DNA of 64,000 nucleotides from Geothrix sp. SG200 (GTDB taxonomy: Bacteria; Acidobacteriota; Holophagae; Holophagales; Holophagaceae), in contig NZ_JAKZFR010000004.1 of assembly GCF_022808935.1 (NCBI RefSeq), positions 124,001 through 188,000 of the forward strand, read 5' to 3'. Below, piece after piece: positions 8,421-19,970 of this stretch. The first letter of the stretch is position 1; the number at the start of each line of letters is the position of its first letter. The notes under the pieces were generated by a model that did not search any database, was not told the DNA's origin, and was given only the letters and a program-made list of their open reading frames with translations. The position numbers and the translations under genes were made by a program.

Positions 8421-9308
8421 CTATTTCGCCCGCTGGGCCAGATACCGGGCCCAGGCTGCCAAGGACGTGCGATTGGGAAGGGTTGCTAGATGACATAGGG
8501 CGTTCTCGGTCGCTTCACTCAGGGCTTTGCGGGCGCCGTCCAGGCCCAGGAGGGAAGGGTAGGTGATCTTACCCCTGCCCGCATCTTTTCCGGCGCGCTT
8601 GCCCAGGTCCGCGTCGGTGGCGGTGGTGTCCAGGATGTCGTCCTGGATCTGGAAGGCGAGCCCGATGGCTTCGCCGTAGGCCCGCAGCGCGGAGCGGTCC
8701 GCAGGGGTCGCGCCGCCCAGCACCGCGCCGATCTCCAGCGAGGCGCGCAGGAGGGCGCCGGTCTTGAGGCGGTGGATGAGGCGCAGGTGGTCCAGATCGT
8801 AGCTGTCCAGCGTTTCGCCTTCGAGGTCGAGGGCCTGGCCCCCGGCCATGCCTCGCCAGCCGGCGCCTTCGGCCAGCAGGGCCAGGGCCTCGGACCGCCT
8901 CACGGGATCCAGGTCCGCCGAGGCCAGCACGCCGAAGGCCTCGGTGAGCAGGGCGTCGCCCGCCAGGATGGCGTGGCCCTCGCCGAAGACCTTGTGGCTG
9001 GTGGGACGCCCCCGGCGCAGGTCGTCGTCGTCCATGGCCGGCAGGTCGTCGTGGATGAGCGAATAGGTGTGGACGTATTCCAGGGCCAGGGCGCCGGGGA
9101 GCGCCTGCGCCGCCGTCCCGCCCACGGCCTCGGCGGCCAGCAGGCACAGGACCGGCCGCACGCGCTTGCCGCCGGCCTCCAGGCTGTAGCGCATGGCCTC
9201 GCCCAGGCGGGCCGCTTCGCCCTCCTGGAAGGGGGTCGTGAGGCGGGCGTCCAGCAGGGGGAGCAGGCGGTCCAGGTCCGCCTTGACCAGCGAGGCGGGG
9301 TCGTTCAT
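8421..9308 (-). CDS. ispA: Polyprenyl synthetase (farnesyl/geranylgeranyl diphosphate synthase)
   Basis: A 295-residue trans-prenyltransferase. Visible motifs: GGKRVRP near residue 50 (diphosphate binding), the first aspartate-rich motif in LIHDDLPAMDDDDLRRG, and the second in FQIQDDILD. It joins isopentenyl diphosphate to an allylic primer in the cytosol. The long form of the first Asp-rich motif (DDxxxxD) is that of bacterial FPP synthases, which use it to fix chain length at C15, though C20 cannot be excluded. ATG 9308 overlaps the xseB stop by 4 bases (ATGA), so translation is coupled. Confidence 0.93.
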   Translation of the reverse strand: MNDPASLVKADLDRLLPLLDARLTTPFQEGEAARLGEAMRYSLEAGGKRVRPVLCLLAAEAVGGTAAQALPGALALEYVHTYSLIHDDLPAMDDDDLRRGRPTSHKVFGEGHAILAGDALLTEAFGVLASADLDPVRRSEALALLAEGAGWRGMAGGQALDLEGETLDSYDLDHLRLIHRLKTGALLRASLEIGAVLGGATPADRSALRAYGEAIGLAFQIQDDILDTTATDADLGKRAGKDAGRGKITYPSLLGLDGARKALSEATENALCHLATLPNRTSLAAWARYLAQRAK

Positions 9309-9544
9309 CGGCCTTCCCTGCCTTCGTCCAGGGGTTCGGCCCGGTATTCGCCACCCAGGCCCGCCTTGAGGACCTCCACCTTGCGCTGGGCGTCGGCCAG
9401 CTGCTTCTGCAGGGCCTGGCTCAGCTGGACGCCTTCCTCGAACCGGGCCAGGGCCTCTTCCAGGCTGAGGCTGCCCGACTCCAGCTGCTGCACCAGGGCC
9501 TCCAGCCGGTCCAGGCCATCGTCGAAGGAGGGTTGGGGGCTCAT
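9305..9544 (-). CDS. xseB: Exodeoxyribonuclease VII small subunit
   Basis: A 79-residue protein with the XseB hallmark LEALVQQLESGSLSLEEALARFEEG, seen here as the stretch LEALVQQLES followed by SLEEALARFEEG near residues 14-42. A coiled coil rich in Gln and Lys follows. It binds XseA to form the enzyme that degrades single-stranded DNA; xseA is not in the window. First gene of xseB-ispA-dxs, an arrangement common to many bacteria. The C-terminal ~15 residues are charged and variable. Confidence 0.93.
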   Translation of the reverse strand: MSPQPSFDDGLDRLEALVQQLESGSLSLEEALARFEEGVQLSQALQKQLADAQRKVEVLKAGLGGEYRAEPLDEGREGR

Positions 9545-9598
9545 GGGGATTCCGCAAGGAAGGGGCCCGCTAGCTGATCGCTGGGGGCCCCGCCCAGT

Positions 9599-10333
9599 CT
9601 ACCGCTTCCCCTTCGCGGCGTCCTTCATCTCCTTGCCGCCGTCCCTCATGGTGTAGCCCGCGGGCAGGGCCCAGGTGCTTTCAGGGATGGCGGCGGTGGA
9701 GATCTCCGTGGCCACGGTGGTCACGTCCGTGCCCATGAGCCCGGTGATGTGGGTCTTCAGGGGCAGGCCCTTGAGCTTGGCCGTCTCCTGGTAGACCCGC
9801 TTGAAGAGGGCGCCCATGGGTCCCGGGACGCGGTTCAGCATGGCCATGGACTTGGCGTAGTCCTTGATGGGGAACTGGAGGGAGGGGTCGATGCTCAGCT
9901 CTTCCACCATCTTGCCGAGGACGACACGCACTTTCTTGCAAGGCCGGCCCAGGACGGCGTCCGGCCCCAGCTGCTCGACCTTCACCTCGGACACGTCGCC
10001 GAACATCATCTTGGTCACCATCTCGGGCATCCCGGCCATCTGGTCTTCCAGGGCCTGCATGGCTTCCTGCATGTCCTTGAACGTCATCTTGGTGATGACC
10101 TTCTTCCCGTGGTCGATGCTGTAGATCACCTCGTGGCCGTAGTCCACCAGGCTGTCGACCTTCGATCCGGCGTGGTTGATGCGCATCCGGGTGGCGCTCA
10201 GGTACTGGACTTGGGAGCCATCCTTGGCTAGGGCGCCCTTGCCCGTGACCTGGGAGGTGATGGTGAGGTCGCCCGCGGCGAGACTGGCCATGGAGATGGC
10301 CATTCCGAAGGCAAGAGCCAGAAGGGTTCGCAT
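9599..10333 (-). CDS. Secreted protein, DUF4412-like
   Basis: 244 residues from the internal ATG at 10333, chosen because it begins directly with a signal peptide (MRTLLALAFGMAISMASLAAG); an ATG at 10366 would add 11 residues. The mature part reads DLTITSQVTG, then a metal-free beta-rich core with KVITKMTFKDMQ and PCKKVRVVLGKMVEE. This layout, including the 'track a conversion of the protein into a salt-like matrix' pattern of LolA-type folds, resembles DUF4412 proteins. Function unknown; periplasmic. Divergent from the NtrC-type regulator. Confidence 0.6.
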   Translation of the reverse strand: MRTLLALAFGMAISMASLAAGDLTITSQVTGKGALAKDGSQVQYLSATRMRINHAGSKVDSLVDYGHEVIYSIDHGKKVITKMTFKDMQEAMQALEDQMAGMPEMVTKMMFGDVSEVKVEQLGPDAVLGRPCKKVRVVLGKMVEELSIDPSLQFPIKDYAKSMAMLNRVPGPMGALFKRVYQETAKLKGLPLKTHITGLMGTDVTTVATEISTAAIPESTWALPAGYTMRDGGKEMKDAAKGKR

Positions 10334-10420
10334 GGGAATTCTCCGTGGTAAGGGTGCCGAGAGCATACCCTGGGGACTCGCCGGGGGCCAGGTGGGATAC
10401 CTTCAAGGGTGGGGGTGGCC

Positions 10421-11791
<1,371 letters not shown>

Positions 11792-11855
11792 CAGGCTGCC
11801 ACGAGTGGCAGAATGCAACAGGTTTTCCAGGATTGGCCATTGTCTAAGTGTCAAA

Positions 11856-11884
11856 TTGACTTGAATTAAGATTTGGCCTAGATG
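11856..11884 (+). promoter_or_regulatory. Sigma-70-type promoter of the Lys/Ala/Glu repeat gene
   Basis: TTGACT at 11856-11861, a 17-base spacer, and TAGATG at 11879-11884. The local sequence is unusually AT-rich for this chromosome. The inferred start is near 11891, just before a hairpin. Confidence 0.5.
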
Positions 11885-11896
11885 ATGCAACCCTGA

Positions 11897-11916
11897 CGGC
11901 ACTTCCGGCCGTGCCG
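11897..11916 (+). other. 5'-UTR hairpin
   Basis: CGGCAC (11897-11902) pairs with GTGCCG (11911-11916) around an 8-base loop, right after the inferred transcription start. It may protect the 5' end of the message; no ligand-binding motif is seen. Confidence 0.45.
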
Positions 11917-11938
11917 GATCAACCCAGGGAGAACCCCC

Positions 11939-12658
11939 ATGAAGAAGCTTGCTGCGCTGCTCGTCGCCGCCGCTCTGATCAGCCCCGTGTTCGCGGAAGA
12001 GGCGAAGAAGCCTGAAGCGAAGAAGGTCGAGACCAAGAAGGCCGAGAAGAAGGCTGAGAAGAAGGCCGAGCCCAAGAAGGAAGAGGCCAAGAAGGCCCTG
12101 ACCGTCGCCGAGGAGAAGAAGGCCGAGGCCGCTCCCAAGGCCGAGAAGAAGGCTGAAGCTGCCCCCAAGGCCGAGAAGAAGGCCAAGAAGCACCACAAGA
12201 AGGCCGAGAAGAAGGCCGAGGCTGCTCCCGCCGCCGAGAAGAAGGCCCTGACCTCCGAGGAGAAGAAGGCCGAGAAGAAGGCTGAGCCCAAGAAGGAAGA
12301 GAAGAAGGCCGAGAAGAAGGCTGAGAAGAAGGCCGAGGCCAAGAAGGCCATGACCGCCGAAGAGAAGAAGGCCGAGGCCGCTCCCAAGGCCGAGAAGAAG
12401 GCCAAGAAGGCGAAGAAGGCTGCCAAGAAGGCCGAGCCCGCCGCCCCCGCCGCCGAGAAGAAGGCCCTGACCTCCGAGGAGAAGAAGGCCGAGAAGAAGG
12501 CTGAGCCCAAGAAGGCCGAGAAGAAGGCCGAGAAGAAGGCCGAAGCCAAGAAGGCCATGACCGCCGAAGAGAAGAAGGCTGAAGCCGCCCCCAAGGCCGA
12601 GAAGAAGGCCAAGAAGGCTGCCAAGAAGGCCGAGAAGAAGGAAGAGGCCAAGAAGTAA
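11939..12658 (+). CDS. Secreted Lys/Ala/Glu low-complexity repeat protein
   Basis: 239 residues: a signal peptide ([19 protein letters not shown]), then about 220 residues made almost only of K, A, E and P, mostly four-residue units such as KKAE and EKKA. Two longer blocks recur (about residues 98-155 and 178-228), each containing [17 protein letters not shown] and then [18 protein letters not shown]. Only two His and no Cys, Trp or Tyr. The spacing of K and E should favour a long single alpha-helix with a strong net positive charge, in the periplasm or outside the cell. Monocistronic, with its own promoter, GGGAG ribosome site and terminator. No family recognised; a structural or DNA/polysaccharide-binding role is possible but unproven. 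Confidence 0.8.
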   Translation: MKKLAALLVAAALISPVFAEEAKKPEAKKVETKKAEKKAEKKAEPKKEEAKKALTVAEEKKAEAAPKAEKKAEAAPKAEKKAKKHHKKAEKKAEAAPAAEKKALTSEEKKAEKKAEPKKEEKKAEKKAEKKAEAKKAMTAEEKKAEAAPKAEKKAKKAKKAAKKAEPAAPAAEKKALTSEEKKAEKKAEPKKAEKKAEKKAEAKKAMTAEEKKAEAAPKAEKKAKKAAKKAEKKEEAKK

Positions 12659-12681
12659 CAGGCTTCACCGGTTCACGAAAG

Positions 12682-12703
12682 AGCGGGCTTCGGCCCGCTT
12701 TTT
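12682..12703 (+). terminator. Intrinsic terminator of the repeat-protein gene
   Basis: AGCGGGC (12682-12688), TTCG loop, GCCCGCT (12693-12699), then a T run. A classic rho-independent terminator with a stable tetraloop. Confidence 0.85.
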
Positions 12704-12737
12704 CGCGTACGGCTTTCCGGCGGGACGCCCCCGGGCC

Positions 12738-13586
12738 ATGATGGGAGCCATGATCGACCCGCTTCTCGACCTCACCGCAGAGATCCGCGCCCGGCTCCAG
12801 CCGCTTCCCGAAGGGCGGAGGCCCCAGCTTCTGGGGTGCGTGGAGGGCGCCTGCCTGCTCCACGACCATGCGGGGCTGCACCATCGCACCCAGGCGCAGG
12901 CGGCCCTCCCCGCCGGACCCTGGGACCTGTCCCCCCTCATCGACCACACCCTGCTGAAGGCCGAGGCCACGGGCGCCCAGGTGGAAGTCCTCTGTGCCGA
13001 GGCCCTGAAGCACGGCTTCGCCTCGGTCTGCGTCAACCCCCTGTGGGTGCCCCTGGCCTCGTCCCTGCTGAAGGGCAGCGCCGTCCGGACCTGCACGGTG
13101 GTCGGCTTCCCCCTGGGGGCATCCTCCCTGCTCGCCAAGGCCCACGAGGCAGAAGTGGCCGTGAAGGAAGGGGCGCAGGAGGTGGACATGGTGCTGGCCA
13201 TCGGCGCCGCGAAGGGCGGCGACTGGGACACGGTCCGCCGGGACCTGGAAGGGCTGAGGGCGGCCGTTCCCGTGCCTGCGGTGCTCAAGGTCATCCTGGA
13301 GACCTGCCTGCTCACGGATGCCGAGAAGGAGCGGGCCTCGACGCTCGCGCTGGAGGCGGGTCTCGACTTCGTGAAGACCTCCACGGGCTTCTCGACGGGC
13401 GGCGCCACCGAGGCCGATGTCGCGCTCATGCGCCGGACCGTGGGCACGGGCATGGGCGTGAAAGCCTCCGGCGGCATCCGCACCTACGAGAAGGCGCTGG
13501 CCATGGTCCTGGCCGGGGCCACCCGCCTGGGGCTTTCCGCCTCCGTGGCGGTGATTCAGGGGGGAGCCGGCTCAGAGGCCTACTGA
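12738..13586 (+). CDS. deoC: Deoxyribose-phosphate aldolase
   Basis: 282 residues. The catalytic core (about 63-280) is a TIM barrel with [11 protein letters not shown] at its start, Schiff-base Lys in [15 protein letters not shown] and the partner Lys in [10 protein letters not shown]. It splits 2-deoxyribose 5-phosphate into glyceraldehyde 3-phosphate and acetaldehyde in deoxynucleoside salvage. The first ~60 residues are an extension not seen in short DeoC proteins (usually ~220-260 residues). ATGs at 12738, 12741 and 12750 are all possible starts. The acetaldehyde produced could be a substrate for the AOR at 42306, but that link is speculative. Confidence 0.93.
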   Translation: MMGAMIDPLLDLTAEIRARLQPLPEGRRPQLLGCVEGACLLHDHAGLHHRTQAQAALPAGPWDLSPLIDHTLLKAEATGAQVEVLCAEALKHGFASVCVNPLWVPLASSLLKGSAVRTCTVVGFPLGASSLLAKAHEAEVAVKEGAQEVDMVLAIGAAKGGDWDTVRRDLEGLRAAVPVPAVLKVILETCLLTDAEKERASTLALEAGLDFVKTSTGFSTGGATEADVALMRRTVGTGMGVKASGGIRTYEKALAMVLAGATRLGLSASVAVIQGGAGSEAY

Positions 13587-13628
13587 AAAGTGCTATCCTC
13601 ACAGATAGCAGTCCCGGCGGAGGTTCTT

Positions 13629-14126
13629 GTGGCAAAGCTTGATCTCATCATGTTCGAGGAGGAGTACAAGCTCCTCCACGAGATCATCGGCCGCCTCCAA
13701 AAGGATGCCTCCGCCAAGGTGGTGTTCCTGGTGGACAAGAACGGCCAGCAGATCGCCGCCGCGGGCGACGTGAAGAGCATCGACGCCACCAGCCTGGCCT
13801 CCCTCACCGCCGGCAATGTGGCGGCCACGGACGGTCTGGCCAAGCTCATCGGCGAGAAGGAATTCAGCCTTCTCTTCCACGAGGGCGAGCGGGACAACCT
13901 GCACATCTCGATCGTGGGCAAGCGCGGGATCCTGGTGGTCATCTTCGATCAGAATTCCAGCCTGGCGCTGGTGCGCCTGCGGGTGAAGAAGGCCAGCAAG
14001 GAACTCCAGGAGATCTTTGACCAGGTGGAACAGCGCGCGCAGAAGGAATCCGACAGCGGCAACCGCTTCGAGAGCCCCTTCTCGGAGATCACCGACGAAG
14101 ACATCGACCGCCTCTTCGGCGACTAA
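13629..14126 (+). CDS. mglB: Roadblock/LC7-domain protein MglB
   Basis: 165 residues from GTG 13629, fixed by a GGAGG site at 13618-13622; an upstream GTG at 13590 has no such site. The roadblock domain (about residues 5-125) has the pattern VVFLVDKNGQQIAAAG followed by TDGLAKLIG. MglB is the GTPase-activating protein of MglA and sets cell polarity, best known in Myxococcus. The C-terminal tail is acidic and helical. Directly followed by mglA, 15 bases away, in the usual order. Confidence 0.9.
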   Translation: MAKLDLIMFEEEYKLLHEIIGRLQKDASAKVVFLVDKNGQQIAAAGDVKSIDATSLASLTAGNVAATDGLAKLIGEKEFSLLFHEGERDNLHISIVGKRGILVVIFDQNSSLALVRLRVKKASKELQEIFDQVEQRAQKESDSGNRFESPFSEITDEDIDRLFGD

Positions 14127-14141
14127 GCCTGAGGCGCGGAC

Positions 14142-14726
14142 ATGACCTTCATCAACTACGCGTCCCGCGAGATCAACTGCAAGATCGTCTACTACGGCCC
14201 CGGCCTCTGCGGCAAGACGACGAACATCCAGTGGATCTACGAGCAGGCGAACCCCGACAAGAAGGGCAAGCTGGTCAGTCTCGCCACCGAGACGGATCGC
14301 ACCCTCTTCTTCGACTTCTTGCCCCTGGACATGGGCACGGTCAAGGGCTTCAAGGTGCGGTTCCACCTCTACACCGTGCCTGGCCAGGTGTTCTATGACG
14401 CCAGCCGCAAGCTCATCCTGCGCGGCTGCGACGGCATCATCTTCGTGGCCGACAGCCAGAAGGCCCGCATGGAAGCCAACATCGAGTCCATCGCGAACCT
14501 GGCGACCAACCTCAAGGAGAACGGCTTCGACGTTCGCAACATCCCCTACGTCCTCCAGCTGAACAAACGGGACATGCCTTCCGCTGTGCCCGTGGCCGAG
14601 ATGGAGCGCCTGCTCAGGTTCCGGAGCGAGCCCATGATCGAAGCCGTGGCCAGCCAGGGCACCGGCGTCATCGAGACCCTCAAGGCCGCCGCCCGCCAGA
14701 TCCTGATGGAGCTCCAGAAGAACTAG
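14142..14726 (+). CDS. mglA: Ras-like GTPase MglA
   Basis: 194 residues. P-loop GPGLCGKTT near residue 20, switch II-type TVPGQ near residue 78 (MglA proteins have this where Ras has DTAGQ), and NKRD near 141 for guanine specificity. MglA-GTP marks the leading pole and controls placement of motility or pilus machinery. Cytosolic, membrane-associated through partners. The PilZ protein at 35196 is the only other possible motility-linked gene in the window, so the output is not visible here. Confidence 0.94.
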   Translation: MTFINYASREINCKIVYYGPGLCGKTTNIQWIYEQANPDKKGKLVSLATETDRTLFFDFLPLDMGTVKGFKVRFHLYTVPGQVFYDASRKLILRGCDGIIFVADSQKARMEANIESIANLATNLKENGFDVRNIPYVLQLNKRDMPSAVPVAEMERLLRFRSEPMIEAVASQGTGVIETLKAAARQILMELQKN

Positions 14727-14764
14727 GGCGGACGACGAGGATCACAGGTCCCGCCCCTCCCCGC

Positions 14765-14792
14765 TTGAATCCAGGCCCGCCTCCGGTAGAAT
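14765..14792 (+). promoter_or_regulatory. Promoter of tRNA-Asn
   Basis: TTGAAT (14765-14770), 16-base spacer, TAGAAT (14787-14792), placing the start about 8 bases before the tRNA. Both hexamers match sigma-70 consensus well. Confidence 0.6.
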
Positions 14793-14806
14793 GGATGTTC
14801 ACGCTT

Positions 14807-14882
14807 TCCGGAGTAGCTCAGGGGTCAGAGCGGGTGACTGTTAATCACTAGGTCGGGGGTTCAAATCCCTCCTCCGGAGCCA
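14807..14882 (+). tRNA. tRNA-Asn (anticodon GTT)
   Basis: 76 bases. Acceptor TCCGGAG pairs fully with CTCCGGA, followed by discriminator G and an encoded CCA at 14880-14882. The anticodon loop CTGTTAA sits on a GGTGA/TCACT stem, giving anticodon GTT. The TPsiC loop GTTCAAATC is canonical. Confidence 0.97.
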
Positions 14883-14890
14883 GACAAGTC

Positions 14891-14918
14891 AGGAGTCCTG
14901 CGGGACTCCTGGCTTTTT
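14891..14918 (+). terminator. Terminator of tRNA-Asn
   Basis: AGGAGTCC (14891-14898), TGCG loop, GGACTCCT (14903-14910), followed by GGCTTTTT. Confidence 0.85.
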
Positions 14919-15393
14919 CTGGCTGAGGATCAGGCGGATGTGACCTTCAGGAGGCCTCGACTCTGCGCGGGAGCGCAGCATGGAGGCTTTCGAGCGGCTG
15001 GATCAAGATCGGGCGCGCGGCACTGCCTGAGAGGGCGCATGACCCTGCTCGGCCCCTGTTCTTCGACATCAGCCGGGCTGTGATGCTCCAGGCCCTGCGC
15101 CGGTCCGGCAGCCCGACCTCTGGGGTTCCCGGTTCGACTGGGAAGAGGTGCCGGCCCTTGGAAAATGGCCTGCAGCGCGGCCAACGCGCCGGGCCGCCTC
15201 CTCCTGTCCTTGGCCATGATGGCCCGCCACGCTGATCTTCGACGGCCCGCAAGCTGAGGGGCGACTCCGGGCGTGGCCTCCGGCTCCCACCGGCAGACCT
15301 GGTGGCCCGGAGGAGACAGGCTGGTTCCAGACCACCTCCAGACCCAGTGCATCAAGCGCGCTCCTTCCCGTAGACTCGGAGGCTGGAGGTGTC
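14919..15393. other. Intergenic tract without a recognisable gene
   Basis: About 470 bases between the tRNA terminator and the FKBP gene. Open frames on the minus strand (14930-15355 and 15069-15473) give Pro/Arg/Gly-rich translations with no domain, no ribosome site and overlapping one another, as expected from GC-rich non-coding DNA. Nothing integrase-like is seen despite the position next to a tRNA. The last 20 bases hold the FKBP ribosome site. Confidence 0.5.
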
Positions 15394-15879
15394 ATGATCC
15401 GCAGATTCTCCACCCTGGCTGCGCTGCTGCTCGCGCTGCCCTGGGCCACCCAGCCCCTGGCAGCCCAGACCACCGCGCCCGCCAGGAAACGAGCTCAGGC
15501 CCCCAGGAACAAGAAGAAGGTACCCGCCATGATCACGACCCTGACCGGCCTCCAGTACGTTGACACCCAGATCGGCACGGGGGCCCTGCCCCAGCGAGGG
15601 CAGCGCTGCTCGGTCCACTACACGGGCTGGCTGTCCGACCACGGGAAGAAGGGCAAGAAGTTCGACAGCTCCTTGGATCGCGGCGAGCCGCTGGTCTTTC
15701 CCGTCGGCGTGGGCCGGGTGATCAAGGGCTGGGACGAGGGGCTCATGACCATGAAGGTGGGCGGCAAGCGCACGCTGTACATCCCCGCCGCGCTGGGATA
15801 CGGCGCCCGCGGCGCGGGCGGGGAGATCCCGCCCAACGCCGACCTGATCTTCGAGGTGGAGCTGCTGGGAGTCCAGTAG
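15394..15879 (+). CDS. Secreted FKBP-type peptidyl-prolyl isomerase
   Basis: 161 residues: signal peptide (ends near PLAAQ), a basic linker, then an FKBP domain (about 50-161) with VHYTGWL, KFDSSLDRGEP, VIKGWDEGLMTMKVGGKR and ALGYG. These are the active-site residues of FKBP proline isomerases, which speed folding of periplasmic proteins. The start follows GGAGG by 4 bases. A single FKBP domain without the helical dimerisation domain of FkpA or Mip. Monocistronic. Confidence 0.92.
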   Translation: MIRRFSTLAALLLALPWATQPLAAQTTAPARKRAQAPRNKKKVPAMITTLTGLQYVDTQIGTGALPQRGQRCSVHYTGWLSDHGKKGKKFDSSLDRGEPLVFPVGVGRVIKGWDEGLMTMKVGGKRTLYIPAALGYGARGAGGEIPPNADLIFEVELLGVQ

Positions 15880-15948
15880 GCCGCAAGAGCGCCTGCCCAA
15901 GCCCCGACGAGGCCACTGGAAGGCCAAGTCCGGGCGTGGTTGCCCGCC

Positions 15949-16530
15949 CTAAAGCGTGATGCGGGTCCCCAACACGGTCAGGAACTGGGCCATCCAGGCG
16001 GGATGGGCGGGCCAGGCAGGGGCCGTGACCAGGTTGCCGTCCGTGACGGCGCCATCGATGGCGATGTCGGCGTATTTCCCCTTGGCCACTTCCACTTCGG
16101 CGCGGCAGGCGGGATAGGCGGAGCAGGTGCGTCCCTCGAGCACACCCGCGGCGGAAAGGATCTGGGCGCCGTGGCAGATGGCGGCCACGGGCTTCTTCGC
16201 GGTGAAGAAGTGGCGGACGATCTCCAGCACCTTGGGGTTGAGGCGCAGGTACTCGGGGGCGCGGCCGCCGGGGATCACCAGGGCGTCGTACTGGTCCGGC
16301 TTGATGTCCGCGAAGGTGGCGTTGAGGGCGAAGCGGTGGCCGGGCTTCTCCGAGTAGGTCTGGTGGCCCTCGAAGTCGTGGATGGCCGTGGCCACGGACT
16401 CGCCGGCCTTCTTGTCGGGGCACGCGGCGTGGACCGTGTGGCCCACGGCCAGCAGGGCCTGGAAGGGCACCATGATTTCGTAGTCCTCTCCGAAATCGCC
16501 CACGAGCATGAGGATCTTCTTCGCGGCCAT
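15949..16530 (-). CDS. DJ-1/PfpI family protein
   Basis: 193 residues from ATG 16530, preceded by AAGGAGG; an ATG at 16581 is too far upstream. Rossmann-like DJ-1 fold, with nucleophile Cys in [13 protein letters not shown] near residue 112 and the Glu near residue 17 (GEDYEIMVP) that interacts with it. Relatives include the PfpI protease, YhbO-type stress proteins and class I amidotransferase-like glyoxalases. DVALVIPGG-type sequence ([14 protein letters not shown]) is typical of PfpI. Actual activity cannot be assigned. Confidence 0.88.
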   Translation of the reverse strand: MAAKKILMLVGDFGEDYEIMVPFQALLAVGHTVHAACPDKKAGESVATAIHDFEGHQTYSEKPGHRFALNATFADIKPDQYDALVIPGGRAPEYLRLNPKVLEIVRHFFTAKKPVAAICHGAQILSAAGVLEGRTCSAYPACRAEVEVAKGKYADIAIDGAVTDGNLVTAPAWPAHPAWMAQFLTVLGTRITL

Positions 16531-16581
16531 GACTGCCTCCTTGGGGTGATGGAACCGCTCCGATGATACGCGTCCGCCCAT

Positions 16582-16612
16582 GGAAAAGCCCCACCTGAGG
16601 CGGGGCTTTTCC
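16582..16612 (-). terminator. Terminator of thiC
   Basis: GGAAAAGCCCC (16582-16592) pairs with GGGGCTTTTCC (16602-16612). It is symmetrical enough to work in both directions but lies 20 bases past the thiC stop. Confidence 0.85.
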
Positions 16613-16632
16613 GTAACGCCTGGCGGTGGGGA

Positions 16633-18507
<1,875 letters not shown>

Positions 18508-18619
18508 TCAGCAAGTTTATCGCGAGGGGGGCCGGGGGGACGAATCCAAAACGCGGCGCACAGGAGAGGTGGAGCGCCGCATCCGCCCGGATGCGCGATA
18601 ATTGATTACAGGAGGGACC

Positions 18620-18940
18620 ATGCCGCGACGCGTCTTGTTCATCAGCAGCCTGGCCCTGGGGCTGGTGGCCGCCCCGCGGCCCCAGGACGATCCCGTGATG
18701 AAGATCCGGGCCGAGCGAGCCTCGGCCCAGGGGATCTCCGAGGGGGATCTCCCGCCGGTGCCCAGAGGCATCGTCGAGCCGCCCCCCCTGCCGCCGCCGG
18801 AAGCCCACGTGAAGGACACCCGTAAGGGCCGGCGGGTCAAGGGCAAGGTCCGCAAGCGGAGCAGATCGGCTGCCGCCAAGGGGAAGGGGAGGGGCTCGGT
18901 GTCCCGCTCCAAGCTGCCGGCCCACCGGAAGGCGAAATGA
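18620..18940 (+). CDS. Small secreted basic hypothetical protein
   Basis: 106 residues from ATG 18620, set by AGGAGGG just upstream. Signal-like N-terminus (VLFISSLALGLVAAP), a proline-rich middle (PPPLPPPE) and a C-terminal tail rich in Lys, Arg and Ser. No family recognised. Its stop overlaps the pfkA start (ATGA at 18937-18940), so the two are translationally coupled, although no functional link is evident. Divergent from thiC. Confidence 0.6.
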   Translation: MPRRVLFISSLALGLVAAPRPQDDPVMKIRAERASAQGISEGDLPPVPRGIVEPPPLPPPEAHVKDTRKGRRVKGKVRKRSRSAAAKGKGRGSVSRSKLPAHRKAK

Positions 18941-19905
18941 GGATTGGCGTCCTCACCTCCGGGGGGGACGCTCCGGGCATGAATGCCGCCATCCGCGCGG
19001 CGGTCCGCCAGGCGGACGCCCTGGGTCACGAGGCCTGGGGCATCCGGCGCGGCTACCAGGGGGTGCTGGAGAAGGACTGGTCTCCCATGCCCAGCCGCGC
19101 CTGCGCCAACATCCTCCAGAGGGGCGGGACGGTGCTGCACACGGCCCGCTGTCCAGAATTCCACGAGGCGGCCCGGCGCGCCGAGGCCGCGGCGAACCTG
19201 CGGGAAGCCGGCATCCAGGGCCTGGTGATCATCGGGGGGGACGGCAGCTTCCGGGCCGCCGAGGCCCTCCAGCGCGAGCACGGCATCCCCTGCGCGGGCA
19301 TTCCGGGCACCATCGACAACGACCTGCCAGGGACGGATCGCACCCTGGGTTTCGACACCGCCCTGAATACGGCGGTGGAGGCCATCGACCGCATCCGGGA
19401 CACGGCCTCCAGCCACGGACGGCTCTTCCTGGTGGAGGTCATGGGGCGCAGCTCCGGCATGCTGGCCGTCCACACGGCCCTGGCCTGCGGGGCCGAGGCC
19501 GTCCTCTATCCCGAGTCGCCGGACGGCTCCTATCAGGCCCTGGTGGCGCGCCTCAACGCCAACTGGCTGCGGGGCAAGCGCAGCTCCATCGTGGTGGTGG
19601 CCGAAGGCGACGGCCTGGGCAGCGCCGTGGCCGTGGGCGACCGGCTTCGTCGGGACTACGGCCTGGACCTGCGCGTGGTGGTGCTCGGCCACATCCAGCG
19701 CGGCGGGAGCCCCTCCGCCCTGGACCGCATTTGGGGCTGCCGCTGGGGGGCCGAGGCCGTGCGGCTCCTGGGCGCGGGGAAGGGCGGCTTCTACCTGGGC
19801 GAGGTGGCCGGGGCCCTCGCGGTCCAGCCCCTGGCGCGCATCCTTGATTCTCCGCCCGCGCCTCCGGAGGATCTGAGCGATCTGGTGGACATCCTTTCAC
19901 GCTAG
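18937..19905 (+). CDS. pfkA: ATP-dependent 6-phosphofructokinase
   Basis: 322 residues, usual bacterial PfkA length. Motifs in order: TSGGDAPGMNA at the N-terminus, GGDGSF near residue 102, PGTIDNDLPGTD near 121, and MGRSSGMLA near 168. Gly in PGTIDND, where PPi-dependent enzymes have Lys, indicates ATP as phosphate donor. Commits fructose 6-phosphate to glycolysis. Coupled to the small gene upstream by a 4-base overlap. Confidence 0.95.
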   Translation: MRIGVLTSGGDAPGMNAAIRAAVRQADALGHEAWGIRRGYQGVLEKDWSPMPSRACANILQRGGTVLHTARCPEFHEAARRAEAAANLREAGIQGLVIIGGDGSFRAAEALQREHGIPCAGIPGTIDNDLPGTDRTLGFDTALNTAVEAIDRIRDTASSHGRLFLVEVMGRSSGMLAVHTALACGAEAVLYPESPDGSYQALVARLNANWLRGKRSSIVVVAEGDGLGSAVAVGDRLRRDYGLDLRVVVLGHIQRGGSPSALDRIWGCRWGAEAVRLLGAGKGGFYLGEVAGALAVQPLARILDSPPAPPEDLSDLVDILSR

Positions 19906-19970
19906 ATGGCTTGTGAGGGGCGCCGGGCCCATGTTCCCCTGGAAGGTCGCAGGATTGCAGGAGGCAGGTG

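Noticed and set aside
11806-11840. Sigma-54 promoter (TGGCA near 11811) for the repeat-protein gene
   Set aside because: The GG and GC doublets are not spaced as required for -24/-12 elements; the TTGACT/TAGATG pair nearer the gene is better.
11878-12651. Phe/Ala/Ser-rich open frame opposite the Lys/Ala/Glu repeat gene
   Set aside because: It is the antisense reading of GAGAAGAAGGCC units (giving FFSAF); the plus-strand frame has a signal peptide, ribosome site, promoter and terminator.
14930-15355. Minus-strand gene downstream of tRNA-Asn
   Set aside because: Overlaps other equally long frames, has low-complexity composition and no recognisable domain or start signal.
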